In this document: piece after piece, positions 43,905 to 52,981 of the stretch
Layout of the letters: each line of letters starts with the position of its first letter
Numbering within the stretch: position 1 is the first letter of the stretch
Assembly (NCBI GenBank): GCA_002293525.1
Contig: DBDJ01000026.1
Span: 10,200-74,199, forward strand
Length of the DNA: 64,000 nucleotides
DNA from: Lachnospiraceae bacterium UBA935
GTDB taxonomy: Bacteria > Bacillota > Clostridia > Lachnospirales > Lachnospiraceae
Reading direction: 5' to 3'
Made by a program: the position numbers and the translations under genes
The notes under the pieces: generated by a model
Told to the model about the DNA's origin: nothing
The model's input: only the letters and a program-made list of their open reading frames with translations
Databases searched by the model: none

Positions 43905-46178
43905 ATGAATAATAAGATGATTAACGAACTGCTCAGTCAAATGACTTTGGAAGAGAAAGCCTCTTTGTGCTCAGGGAAGGACGCCTGGCACACGCAGGAG
44001 ATTGCCCGGCTTGCCGTTCCGTCATCAAGGCTGTCGGACGGCCCTCACGGGCTGCGGAAAACGGTGGCGGGCACGGAAGATAACCTGGGTCTTGTCGAGA
44101 GCATCGAGGCCGTATGTTTTCCGGCCGGCTGTGCAACGGCAGCTTCCTTTAACCGGGAATTACTGGTTAAAATGGGCGAAGTCATCGGTAACGAATGTCA
44201 GGCCGAGGAGGTTGACATCATCCTGGGTCCGGCGGTTAATATCAAGCGCTCGCCTTTATGCGGCCGCAATTTTGAGTATTACTCGGAAGACCCGCTGTTA
44301 GCTACCGAGATGGCCGGCGCACTGATTCAAGGGGTTCAGAGCCAAAACATCGGAACCAGTATAAAGCATTTCCTGGCCAATAATCAGGAAACCAGAAGGA
44401 TGACTGTTTCAGCGGAAGTGGATGAAAGAGCTTTGCGGGAAATCTATCTGGCCGCGTTTGAGGGAGCGGTAAAAAAGGCCAAGCCATGGACGGTTATGTG
44501 CTCCTACAACCGGATCAACGGAACCTACGCTGCCGAAAACCACCTTTTTTTGACGAAGATTCTCCGTGAGGAATGGGGCTTTGACGGCTATGTGATGAGC
44601 GACTGGGGAGCGGTCAATGACCGTCCGGCCGATCTGGCCGCCGGCCTGGAACTGGAAATGCCGTCTTCTTATGGGATCAACGATGCGTTGATCGTGAAAG
44701 CCGTGCAGGAAGGCCGGCTAAACGAAGCAGACGTGGACGAAGCCTGCCGTCGTGTCCTGGAGATTGTCGGCCGCTGCCAGGAAAACCGTGACCGGTCGGC
44801 GGTATTTGACCGTGAGAAAGATCACGCTGCCGCGAAGGAAATTGCTTATGAAACCATCGTCCTGCTCAAGAACGACCAGATCCTGCCGCTCAAAGAAACC
44901 GATAAAATTGCCATGATCGGTCACTATGCCATGGCGCCGCGTTATCAGGGCGGTGGCAGTTCACATATCAACAGTCATAAGGTCGCTTCGGTTCTGGAGG
45001 CGCTCAAAGATAAGCCGATGATAAGCTTTGCCCGCGGCTATGACGACCGCCAGGAAACCATTGATGAAGCCTTGCTGGCGGAAGCCCTGCAGGCGGCGAA
45101 GGCCGCTGAAGTCGCCGTGTTTTTTGCCGGTCTGCCGGATCATTATGAGTCCGAAGGCTATGACCGGGAACACATGCGCCTGCCGGCCGTCCAGAACGAA
45201 ATGATCGAAAAAATCGCCGCCGTCCAGCCCAATATCGTGGTCGTGCTGCATAACGGCTCGCCGGTGGAAATGCCTTGGATTGACAAGGTAAAAGGACTTT
45301 TGGAGACCTATCTGAGCGGCGAAGCCGTCGGCGAAGCCTGTGCCGACCTGCTGTTTGGGAAAGTAAGCCCCAGTGCCCGGCTGCCGGAGACCTTTCCTTT
45401 GCGGCTGGAGGACAATCCGTCTTATCTAAACTTTCCCGGTGATAAGGAGCGGGTGGTTTATCAGGAAGGCATCTTTGTGGGCTATCGCTACTATGATAAA
45501 AAGAAGCTGCCGGTGTTATTTCCGTTTGGCTACGGCTTAAGCTATACGGAGTTCCAATATGCAAATCTAAAACTGTCCGCCGATGCCGCCAAAGACACCG
45601 ATGTCATTCAGGTGAGCGTCGATGTTACCAATACCGGCAGGATGAAGGGCAAAGAAGTGGTTCAGCTTTATGTGGCCAAACCGGTCAGCGCGGTGAACCG
45701 GCCGGAGCAGGAACTGCGCGATTTTACTAAGATCGAGCTAGCACCCGGAGAAACCCGAACGGTGAGCTTTGAACTGAGTAAGAGGGCATTCGCCTATTGG
45801 GATGTCAATCAGCATGACTGGTGTGTTGAGGCGGGTGAATATGAAATCAGGATCGGCAAGTCTTCACGGGACATGGTCGCGACCGGCAAAATCAAGCTGA
45901 GCCCAGAAAAGGGGCAGAAGGTTGTGTATCACATGAACTCCACCTTAGGCGACATGATGAGAGATGAACGGGCGAAACCGTATCTGCAAGAACTGTTAAA
46001 AGACAATACCCTGGCGGGAACAACCGATTTAAGCGAGGCAGGAGCAAAAGAACATCAGGATATCGCCTCGGCAATGCTCAATGACCTTCCGGTCCGGGCT
46101 CTTATCAGCTTCGGCGGGGGCAAAAAAACCTTTGCCGAGCTTCAGGAGATTCTGGATCAAATCAACCATCCGAGTTGA
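43905..46178 (+). CDS. GH3 beta-glucosidase, canonical domain order
   Basis: 757 residues, no signal peptide, so cytoplasmic. TIM barrel with GPAVNIKRSPLCGRNFEYYS, SIKHFLANNQETRRM and nucleophile Asp233 in YVMSDWGAV; then the GH3 C-terminal sandwich (AYETIVLLKNDQILPLK, FVGYRYYDKK) and an Fn3-like end (ELRDFTKIELAPGETRTV). Removes terminal beta-linked glucose or related sugars. A tail of ~90 residues follows the Fn3-like region. AAAGGAA precedes the start. Confidence 0.93.
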   Translation: MNNKMINELLSQMTLEEKASLCSGKDAWHTQEIARLAVPSSRLSDGPHGLRKTVAGTEDNLGLVESIEAVCFPAGCATAASFNRELLVKMGEVIGNECQAEEVDIILGPAVNIKRSPLCGRNFEYYSEDPLLATEMAGALIQGVQSQNIGTSIKHFLANNQETRRMTVSAEVDERALREIYLAAFEGAVKKAKPWTVMCSYNRINGTYAAENHLFLTKILREEWGFDGYVMSDWGAVNDRPADLAAGLELEMPSSYGINDALIVKAVQEGRLNEADVDEACRRVLEIVGRCQENRDRSAVFDREKDHAAAKEIAYETIVLLKNDQILPLKETDKIAMIGHYAMAPRYQGGGSSHINSHKVASVLEALKDKPMISFARGYDDRQETIDEALLAEALQAAKAAEVAVFFAGLPDHYESEGYDREHMRLPAVQNEMIEKIAAVQPNIVVVLHNGSPVEMPWIDKVKGLLETYLSGEAVGEACADLLFGKVSPSARLPETFPLRLEDNPSYLNFPGDKERVVYQEGIFVGYRYYDKKKLPVLFPFGYGLSYTEFQYANLKLSADAAKDTDVIQVSVDVTNTGRMKGKEVVQLYVAKPVSAVNRPEQELRDFTKIELAPGETRTVSFELSKRAFAYWDVNQHDWCVEAGEYEIRIGKSSRDMVATGKIKLSPEKGQKVVYHMNSTLGDMMRDERAKPYLQELLKDNTLAGTTDLSEAGAKEHQDIASAMLNDLPVRALISFGGGKKTFAELQEILDQINHPS

Positions 46179-46231
46179 AAGGGAGATTGGGACGGGAATA
46201 AAGAAGATGCGATTGAAAAGAGGAACATAGC

Positions 46232-47644
46232 TTGCGCTTACAAATTACCAGAGAAAAGTCTTTTTATCAAAAGGTTCTGACAATCATGCTGCCGGTGGCA
46301 TTGCAGCAGGCCATCAACTCGGGTGTCAACATGATGGACACAATGATGCTGGGCCGTCTGGGGGAGATTCCGCTGTCGGCCTCCAGTCTTGCCAATCAGT
46401 ATTATATGTTTTATAACATCATCTGTTTGGGGATCGTCGGCGGTGCCAGCGTGCTAGCCGCGCAATATTGGGGAGCCGGCGATAAGGAGCGGATCAGGGA
46501 AACCTTCAACCTGGCCTTGAAACTGACCTTGCTGGTAAGCATTGTTTTTGCCTTGCTGACCGGTCTTTTCCCCCGGCAGATCATGATGATCTATACGCAG
46601 GAGGAGGCGGTCGTTGAGCAAGGCATCCGTTATCTGACCGTGACCGTATTTGTGTTTGTCATTCACGGAACCGGTTTCGTTGCCGCCTTTCTGATGCGGA
46701 CGGTCGGCAACAGCCGCCTGGGGCTGACGGTTTCCATCGTTTCGTTTTTCGTCAATATCGGCGCCAATTATATGTTTATCTTTGGCCGTCTGGGTGCGCC
46801 GCAGCTGGGCATAGCCGGCGCCGCGCTGGGTACGCTGATTGCCCGGACAGCCGAATTTTTAATAACCTTTATCTACATATTTTTTATGGATAAAACGCTG
46901 GGCTTGCGGCTCCGTCATCTGATCCGCTTTCCCTCCGGGCAGTTTTTCAAGAACTATCTGCGGCTAGGGGCACCGGTCCTGATATCAGACGCGCTGCTGG
47001 GCTTGGGTGGCAATATTGTCACCGTCGTCATCGGCCATATGGGCTCCGCCGTGGTGGCGGCCAATGCGATCTGTATGGTTATTGACCGGCTTTGTACGGT
47101 GATCATCCACGGGGTTGCCATTGCTTCCGGCATCATTACCGGCAACACCGTCGGCCGCGGGGAGCGGGATAAAGCCATGGAACAGGGGCGCACCTTTTAT
47201 CTGCTCAGCATTATCTTTGGCTTGGTCGGGGCCCTGATGATAGCCGTAATCGGGCCGCTTTCAATTATGCTATATAAATTAACCGCCGAGACGGCGGTCA
47301 TAACCCGCCAGATGATGAATATTTATGCGGTGATTATCTTTTTTCAGTGTATTCAGACGGTTATGACCAAGGGGGTATTGCGCGGCGGCGGTGACACAAG
47401 GTTTTTGATGGTGGCGGATATCCTGTTTATGTGGCTGGTTTCGATCCCGCTGGGTGCCGTCGCCGGCCTGTGGCTTCACTGGCCGGCATGGCTGACGGTC
47501 GCCTGCCTGCGGAGCGATTACATGATTAAATCATTTTGGTGTATTGCCCGGCTTAAGTCAGGCAAATGGATCTATGAAGCCGGCGACCTGGCCGCCGTCC
47601 CGGCGATTGACAAGGCGATAGGCGCAGAAGAAAAAAATCACTGA
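46232..47644 (+). CDS. MATE-family multidrug/toxin exporter, TTG start
   Basis: 470 residues with about 12 helices and MATE features (LPVALQQAINSGVNMMDTMMLGRLG; second repeat LRLGAPVLISDALLGLGGN). Family members export drugs or metabolites against Na+ or H+. The start is TTG at 46232 with AGAGGA nine bases upstream; no in-frame ATG fits. It follows the GH3 gene by 53 bases and may be co-transcribed, so export of a toxic aglycone or acid released from the glycosides is conceivable (inference). Confidence 0.9.
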   Translation: MRLQITREKSFYQKVLTIMLPVALQQAINSGVNMMDTMMLGRLGEIPLSASSLANQYYMFYNIICLGIVGGASVLAAQYWGAGDKERIRETFNLALKLTLLVSIVFALLTGLFPRQIMMIYTQEEAVVEQGIRYLTVTVFVFVIHGTGFVAAFLMRTVGNSRLGLTVSIVSFFVNIGANYMFIFGRLGAPQLGIAGAALGTLIARTAEFLITFIYIFFMDKTLGLRLRHLIRFPSGQFFKNYLRLGAPVLISDALLGLGGNIVTVVIGHMGSAVVAANAICMVIDRLCTVIIHGVAIASGIITGNTVGRGERDKAMEQGRTFYLLSIIFGLVGALMIAVIGPLSIMLYKLTAETAVITRQMMNIYAVIIFFQCIQTVMTKGVLRGGGDTRFLMVADILFMWLVSIPLGAVAGLWLHWPAWLTVACLRSDYMIKSFWCIARLKSGKWIYEAGDLAAVPAIDKAIGAEEKNH

Positions 47645-47661
47645 TAAAATGGCAGGTAAGC

Positions 47662-47692
47662 TTAAGGAAACGCTGCATCAGCGTTTCCCTAA
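47662..47692 (+). repeat. Hairpin repeat R1, copy E
   Basis: GGAAACGCTG-CAT-CAGCGTTTCC flanked by TTAA and CTAA, the closest match to copies A and B. It follows the MATE stop. The rest of 47693-47940 is AT-rich with a small CATTC...GAATG palindrome near 47831 and no gene. Confidence 0.8.
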
Positions 47693-47940
47693 AAATATAA
47701 TTGTTAAAGCTGTATGTTAAGACTACAAGGGCATGACATACGCTTTTTTATGTTATCAAAAAGCAAGGCCTTCGTGAAATATGCACAAATTTTACCTGAA
47801 TAAAAATAATAAATTCACATTATTTATAAACATTCAAAAATGAATGTATTACCTATGGTAAATGTGTTATAACGTACATATATACCTAGTACACGCATAT
47901 GCAATATTTAACGAATGATGATGATTTGTGAGGTGAGTTT

Positions 47941-48891
47941 ATGCAGACGAAAATACTGAGTGTAGGAATGGCAGCATGTGATATCACCCTTAACCCGATT
48001 CCCGCTGATATCTTGGAGATTGACAACTGGATTATTTCCCCGCCGGTGGCCCATGGCGGCGGCGACGCACTGAATGTAGCTGTCGCCTTAGGCAAGCTGG
48101 GTGCCGATGTAGCCCTGTGTTCTCGGATCGGGCAGGACTGGATGGCCGATATTATCATGGCGCAGTTGAAAGAAAGCGGGGTCAATACAACACATATGAT
48201 CCGGGATGAAAAAGCCTCCACAGCGACAAGATTTGTATTGGTGGATGAGAAAGGGGAGCGGCATTTTGCCAGCGCCAAGGCGATCTATAGCCGCTTCGAT
48301 GTAAACGATGTACCCTATCACGTACTGCATAAAGCGGGTTTCATTCACTTTGGCAGTGCCATGCAGCTGTCCAGGATGGATGACGGGGGCATCGAAAGAT
48401 TATTCCGAGAAGCCCGCCGGCTGGGGAAGTGCACCGTAATGGATGCCTCCTTGCCGTCCGAACGCCAGCGCAACCGTCATAAGAACTGGGCAAACGCACT
48501 GAGTGGTGCCCTGTATCAAACAGACTATTTTCTGCCGGGCCAAACGGAAGCTGAATACATCAGTAAAGAGACGCAGCCTGAGAAACAGGCCGACTTTTTT
48601 TGGCAGTTCGGACTGAAAGCATATATTGTGAAACTGGGTTCTAAGGGCTGTTTTGTGACGGATTATAAAAGGCAGAGCTATCTGCCGCCGCCCGCTGTAT
48701 CCGTAAAGGATACAAACGGTGCCGGTGATTGTTTTACAGCGGGGTTCATCTTGGCTTTGAGTCACGGCTGGGATGTTTTTGAAGCGGCAGCTTTTGCCAA
48801 TGCGGCGGCAGCATTAAGTATAACGAAAGAGGGCGCTGCCGGGGGACTGACCGGATACAGCGACGTGATGAAACTATATAAAAGCAGTTAA
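47941..48891 (+). CDS. PfkB-family (ribokinase-like) carbohydrate kinase
   Basis: 316 residues. N-terminal GGGDALNVAVALGKLGADV substrate and lid region, and the ATP/anion-hole motif DTNGAGDCFTAGF with base Asp263. Phosphorylates a sugar or nucleoside hydroxyl; the substrate is not readable. AGGTGA precedes the start. A single gene between a repeat and an aldo/keto reductase. Confidence 0.9.
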   Translation: MQTKILSVGMAACDITLNPIPADILEIDNWIISPPVAHGGGDALNVAVALGKLGADVALCSRIGQDWMADIIMAQLKESGVNTTHMIRDEKASTATRFVLVDEKGERHFASAKAIYSRFDVNDVPYHVLHKAGFIHFGSAMQLSRMDDGGIERLFREARRLGKCTVMDASLPSERQRNRHKNWANALSGALYQTDYFLPGQTEAEYISKETQPEKQADFFWQFGLKAYIVKLGSKGCFVTDYKRQSYLPPPAVSVKDTNGAGDCFTAGFILALSHGWDVFEAAAFANAAAALSITKEGAAGGLTGYSDVMKLYKSS

Positions 48892-48917
48892 CTCTCGCGT
48901 AAAAAGCAATATCTGTT

Positions 48918-48955
48918 AAATGCCCAAATGCCCAAATGCCCAAATGCCCAAATGC
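48918..48955. repeat. 8-bp short tandem repeat AAATGCCC
   Basis: Units start at 48918, 48926, 48934, 48942 and 48950. The array lies between the kinase stop and the aldo/keto reductase and can be misread as coding (MPKCPNAK). Confidence 0.9.
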
Positions 48956-49007
48956 TAAGTCTATTAATCAACATGATTCAAACCGCACATCAAATCAGGG
49001 GGGATAC

Positions 49008-49907
49008 ATGCGAAAAACAAAAACAAAAGTAAGCCATAACTTATCCTTGTCAACGATCATCCAGGGCTTCTGGCGGTTGGATAAGTGGAATATGCCGGCC
49101 TCAGAACTGGCGCGGTTCATGAATGAATGTATCGAGCGGGGAATAACCACCTTTGACACCGCCGAAATCTATGCGGGATCGCAATGCGAAACCCTGATGG
49201 GAGAAGCGTTCCGTGCGGATCCGAGTATCCGCAGCCGCATTGAGCTGGTAACCAAAACGGGCATTTTCAAGCAGCCGACTGCTGACGGCAGTTTTGGGTA
49301 TTATGACACTTCTTATGACCGCATCATCCAGTCCTGCCGGGAAAGCCTGAAACGGCTGAACTCCGCGGTAATCGACCTGTACCTGATTCACCGTAGCGAT
49401 CCTTGTCTCGACGTGTGGGCGACATCTCGTGCGCTGCTTGACTTAAAAGCCCAGGGCCTTGTCCGTGAAGTAGGCGTGTCCAATTTCGAGCCTTTTAAGT
49501 TAATTGCACTGAATCAGGCCGCCGCCGGAGCCCTGGTCACGAACCAGATCGAATGGAGCCCAGTGTGTTTTGAGCATTTTGACTCCGGCATGATGGACTT
49601 GTTGGGCGTGGAAAAAATCCATCCGATGATCTGGTCGCCGCTGGCCGGCGGCCGGCTGTTTACTGCCGACGATCCGGCCTGTGTGAAGGCCAGGAACAAG
49701 ATAACGGAAATTGCCGGGCGTCACCATGTGGAGCCGGCGGTGATCGTATATGCCTGGATCTTATCCCATCCGGCAGGCGCCATGCCGATTGTCGGCAGCA
49801 GTAAACCGGAACGACTGGATTATGCGGTTCAGGCGCTGGACGTAAAGCTGGAACGATATGAGTGGTATGAAATATACGCAGCAAGCGGGCAGCAGAAGAT
49901 AAAATGA
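49008..49907 (+). CDS. Aldo/keto reductase
   Basis: 299 residues. NAD(P)H-dependent carbonyl reductase fold with FDTAEIYAGSQCE (Asp and Tyr of the tetrad), the Lys in LVTKTGIFK, the His in YLIHRSDP, and a C-terminal cofactor loop (PIVGSSKPERLDYA). Similar to the YdhF/YcsN group. ATG at 49008 has AGGGGGG upstream; the longer reading begins in the 8-bp repeat. It may act on a sugar aldehyde from the neighbouring loci. Confidence 0.9.
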   Translation: MRKTKTKVSHNLSLSTIIQGFWRLDKWNMPASELARFMNECIERGITTFDTAEIYAGSQCETLMGEAFRADPSIRSRIELVTKTGIFKQPTADGSFGYYDTSYDRIIQSCRESLKRLNSAVIDLYLIHRSDPCLDVWATSRALLDLKAQGLVREVGVSNFEPFKLIALNQAAAGALVTNQIEWSPVCFEHFDSGMMDLLGVEKIHPMIWSPLAGGRLFTADDPACVKARNKITEIAGRHHVEPAVIVYAWILSHPAGAMPIVGSSKPERLDYAVQALDVKLERYEWYEIYAASGQQKIK

Positions 49908-49923
49908 CATGGCAGGGCTTTCC

Positions 49924-50610
49924 TCATAACAATTCTTGCACATTATGCAAGCCGTTCATATGTTCTGCTATTGTCAAAATGTCTTGGTGATTTTTGGAGT
50001 GATGACCTTTCAGGGTTACCATGATGGCAAGGTTACTTTTGCCGGTCATGCCGTTCAGCTGATTGATAATTTGTAGGTTACTGGTCGAAATATCATTTTG
50101 TTTCATATAGCTCAAAAAAACGCCGACAGTGATATCATCTTGCAGCTCAGCATAGATCTCGATGGTTTTGATTTTCCTATGCATCAGGTTATCGATGGTC
50201 TGCATGACGGTGAGTACCATCAAGATGGCCGCACCGCCGACAGCAGCCAGCTCATAAAAGCCGATGCCTACCGCCAGACCTATGCAGGCCGAGCTCCATA
50301 AGCCGGCGGCAGTGGTCAGGCCGCGGATCTGATTCTGCTTGGTGACAATAATCGTACCCGCGCCCAGAAAACCAATGCCGCTGATTACCTGAGCACCCAT
50401 TCGGGACGGGTCGCCTGCTCCATAAAGGAGATGGACATACTGGCTTAAGATCATGACAATACATGAGCCAAGGCAAACGAGCATATAGGTTCGTAAGCCG
50501 GCCGGGCGGTTCTTGATCCCGCGTTCAATGCCGACGATTCCTCCCAGGGCGAAAGCCAGGGAGATTCTTATCACGATGGAAAGAAAGCTTAGTTCTCTGA
50601 GTATCAGCAT
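49924..50610 (-). CDS. MgtC/SapB-family membrane protein
   Basis: 228 residues: about five helices with the family motifs ALGGIVGIERGIKNRPAGLRTY and RMGAQVISGIGFLGAGTI, plus a soluble C-terminal domain of about 75 residues (IEIYAELQDDITVGVFLSYM), ACT-like. MgtC proteins act in magnesium limitation and ATP homeostasis. It converges on the aldo/keto reductase with a 16-base gap. Confidence 0.9.
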   Translation of the reverse strand: MLILRELSFLSIVIRISLAFALGGIVGIERGIKNRPAGLRTYMLVCLGSCIVMILSQYVHLLYGAGDPSRMGAQVISGIGFLGAGTIIVTKQNQIRGLTTAAGLWSSACIGLAVGIGFYELAAVGGAAILMVLTVMQTIDNLMHRKIKTIEIYAELQDDITVGVFLSYMKQNDISTSNLQIINQLNGMTGKSNLAIMVTLKGHHSKNHQDILTIAEHMNGLHNVQELL

Positions 50611-50790
50611 TTTGCTCCTCCGGTTGTCAATTTGAATATCTCGATATGCTCAACAGTATAATGCCGCAAGAATCGTTATTCCAACTGGTGAATTATTCTT
50701 CTGGATTCGGTGCTTTATAATATATCCTTCACAATTTTATATGTACAAGTATATACCTGCCATTAATTCTTATCAATAGGTTTATCTTAT

Positions 50791-50828
50791 GAATTATTTT
50801 CGCTGTAAGCTGTTTTCGCGGAAATTAA
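50791..50828 (+). repeat. 38-bp dispersed repeat R2, copy 2
   Basis: GAATTATTTTCGCTGTAAGC followed by TGTTTTCGCG and a G/A-variant AAATTAA. It matches the minus strand of 9849-9886 with one difference. Confidence 0.8.
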
Positions 50829-51067
50829 GGCCATTTACCGGTTCTTTACCCACCACTCCGCCAGCCAGAAGAGATGATTTTCATTTTTCTGGCTAAAGGG
50901 CGAAACAAACTGGCTTATTTCAATCGTTTGTTGACCTTTGTCCATAAAAAGGAAAACACTTTCTGTCTGGCTCCTTACAGGCGAGACTTGAATGCCCTGG
51001 GTTCCTCGGAGTGCTATAAACGCCGCGTCCAGAGAGAAAATCCGACCGTCCGGCCCTCCGGCCGTCC

Positions 51068-51100
51068 AGCCCTCCGGCCCCCGAGCCTTGAGACCACCAC
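51068..51100 (+). repeat. Dispersed GC-rich repeat R4, copy 2
   Basis: AGCCCTCCGGCCCCCGAGCC then TTGAGACCACCAC, matching 37682-37713 with three differences including one base insertion. It ends a block of CCGTCC(G/A)GCCCTCCGG tandem units. Confidence 0.75.
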
Positions 51101-51146
51101 TTTTCGTAAAAGATTATAGAATTGATGCTAATTGACAGTTGAATAA

Positions 51147-51175
51147 TTGTTATAGGCCGATAGCCGTGATATAAT
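51147..51175 (+). promoter_or_regulatory. Sigma-A-type promoter of the ferredoxin-fused aldo/keto reductase
   Basis: TTGTTA (51147-51152) and TATAAT (51170-51175), 17 bases apart, about 70 bases before the start codon. Confidence 0.6.
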
Positions 51176-51247
51176 AGGAAGAAGCTTTTATGACATGCAA
51201 ATAACAAAAAGAACAAACGGCTAGCAAGAAAAGGAGGAGCTGAGCAA

Positions 51248-52381
51248 ATGATTTATAAAGACTTTAAAGACATCAAACTGTCGGCACTGGGCCTTGGCGC
51301 CATGCGCCTGCCCACGGTCGGAGGTACATGGAATGCCCCCGTTGACGAAGCAGCAGTGGTGCAAATGGTAGACTACGCTATCGAGCAAGGCGTCAATTAC
51401 TTTGACACGGCATGGGGTTACCACGGTGGGCAGTCAGAGCTTGTTCTTGGCCAAGCACTGGCGAAGTATCCGCGAAATACGTGGTATCTTGCGGATAAGT
51501 TTCCTGGTTATGATCTTGCCAATTTCGGTAAAGCTGAACCGATTTTTGAAGAACAGTTAAAACGCTGCGGCGTGGACTATTTTGACTTTTACCTCTTTCA
51601 CAATGTCTGCGAACTGAATGTTGAACTATATATGGATGAAGAAAAATACCATACATATGAATATCTGGTAAGACAAAAAGAGGCTGGGCGGATCAAACAC
51701 CTGGGCTTTTCGGCGCACGGGAGTTATGATGTGATGAAGCGTTTTCTGGATGCTTATGGGGATGCGCTGGAGTTCTGCCAGATCCAGCTGAATTATCTGG
51801 ACTGGGAGTTTCAGAATGCGAAGGCCAAGGTGGAATTACTGGACGAATATCAACTGCCCGTATGGGTGATGGAACCCATGCGCGGCGGACAGCTGGCAGC
51901 CTTGCCCGAAGAGGATACAGTGATGCTTAAAGCCCTTCGCCCGGATGAAACCGTTCCTGCATGGGCGCTTCGTTTCCTGCAGTCGCTCCCAAGCGTTACC
52001 CTCTCCCTGTCCGGTGCTTCCAGTTATGAACAGCTGCGGGAAAACATTGCGGCCTACCAGTCGGAAAACCCGCTGAACAAAACGGAAATGGACACATTGC
52101 AAGATATTGCAGCGAGGATCATTAAAAAGACGGCACTGCCTTGTACCGCTTGCCGCTACTGTGCCGACCATTGCCCTCAGGGTCTGGACATTCCCATGCT
52201 GATCGGTCTGTATAACGAGCATTGCTCCACGGCAAATGGCTTCATCGCCCCGATGGCAATCTCGGCTCTGCCGGAGGGCAAGCAGCCCGGGGCCTGTGCC
52301 GCCTGTAAGAGCTGCGAAGCCGTGTGTCCGCAGCAGATCAAGATATCGGACGCGATGGCCGACTTTGTGACGAAACTGTAG
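51248..52381 (+). CDS. Aldo/keto reductase with C-terminal 4Fe-4S ferredoxin motifs
   Basis: 377 residues. AKR barrel in residues 1-270 with LGLGAMRLPTVGG, FDTAWGYHGGQSE and LADKFPGYD; then two cluster-binding motifs, CTACRYCADHCPQGLDIP and CAACKSCEAVCPQQIKI. This fused architecture is common in anaerobes and is thought to couple carbonyl reduction to ferredoxin-level electrons; substrates are largely unknown. AAGGAGGAG precedes the ATG. Confidence 0.93.
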   Translation: MIYKDFKDIKLSALGLGAMRLPTVGGTWNAPVDEAAVVQMVDYAIEQGVNYFDTAWGYHGGQSELVLGQALAKYPRNTWYLADKFPGYDLANFGKAEPIFEEQLKRCGVDYFDFYLFHNVCELNVELYMDEEKYHTYEYLVRQKEAGRIKHLGFSAHGSYDVMKRFLDAYGDALEFCQIQLNYLDWEFQNAKAKVELLDEYQLPVWVMEPMRGGQLAALPEEDTVMLKALRPDETVPAWALRFLQSLPSVTLSLSGASSYEQLRENIAAYQSENPLNKTEMDTLQDIAARIIKKTALPCTACRYCADHCPQGLDIPMLIGLYNEHCSTANGFIAPMAISALPEGKQPGACAACKSCEAVCPQQIKISDAMADFVTKL

Positions 52382-52489
52382 ATGAGTTTAAGGCAGCCGG
52401 CCATGCCGCTTTACGCACTCCTGTTGCTCATAAGCGGCTCAGCCGGCTACTTTTCGGCCCGCTTTCTCAAGAGCAGCCCGGCTGGCAAC

Positions 52490-52861
52490 TCACGGAGATT
52501 CACCATAAAACGGCCGAATAATATAGTACACCTTGGTATTGATCGCCATACATCGTACTTCCCACAGCTCCGTTTCCCGGTTCTCATAAAGGATTGCTTC
52601 GCTCGACCGATAGATGTCTGGCAAATAGCCGGCTCTTGCTCTGATTATTTCAAAATAAACATCACTCATATCATAGCCCTTCCGCTCCAAGTACTGAGTG
52701 ATTTGCTTAGGCGCAGGATCAGGCATTGTATTTTCTGCCATAATGATTACTGAAAATAAGAAAAAAAGGACAAGTACCGATAACAGCGGAATTAGATGAA
52801 ACCTTTCAATTATGGGAGTCCTGACATAAATAACACCTTTACCATCAAAATTCTTAACCAT
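52490..52861 (-). CDS. Small single-pass membrane protein, unknown
   Basis: No family recognised. 123 residues; start at 52861 chosen for AAGGGGGAA before the ATG. One helix at about 20-45 (LIPLLSVLVLFFLFSVIIM), then a soluble domain with YLERKGYDMSDVYFEIIRA. It lies directly downstream of agrB on the same strand, in the place where a signal-peptide gene might be expected, but does not look like an AgrD precursor. Confidence 0.65.
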   Translation of the reverse strand: MVKNFDGKGVIYVRTPIIERFHLIPLLSVLVLFFLFSVIIMAENTMPDPAPKQITQYLERKGYDMSDVYFEIIRARAGYLPDIYRSSEAILYENRETELWEVRCMAINTKVYYIIRPFYGESP

Positions 52862-52981
52862 ATTTCCCCCTTTACTTTTCGTGAGCATATTGTTGTTATG
52901 TTATATTATATTTCAATTTATCCATATCGGCCGCCCCTCTCCCTTAAAACACATTTATATGCCTCTGTTTGAAGCGGTGTG

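Larger units (their letters stand above)
50611..51246. other. Gene-poor 636-bp intergenic stretch
   Basis: Between divergent mgtC-like and aldo/keto reductase genes I see R2 (50791), a GC-rich block of CCGTCCGGCCCTCCGG-type repeats (about 51044-51082) leading into R4 (51068), and a promoter at 51147. Short reading frames here run through the repeats and look non-coding. Confidence 0.7.

Noticed and set aside
45004..45564. 186-codon antisense frame in the canonical GH3
   Set aside because: Proline- and arginine-rich shadow frame with no start signal.
48936..49007. N-terminal extension of the aldo/keto reductase (MPKCPNAK...)
   Set aside because: It translates the 8-bp tandem repeat; the ATG at 49008 has a strong ribosome-binding site and fits the family's length.
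50874..51119. 81-codon frame on the plus strand and a 98-codon frame on the minus strand
   Set aside because: Both run through the GC-rich repeats R4 and its tandem units, give Arg/Pro- or Gly-rich low-complexity sequence, and lack a ribosome-binding site.
52889..52981. agrD gene downstream of agrB
   Set aside because: Only 9- and 13-codon frames exist there; neither has the cysteine core and charged tail of an AgrD.
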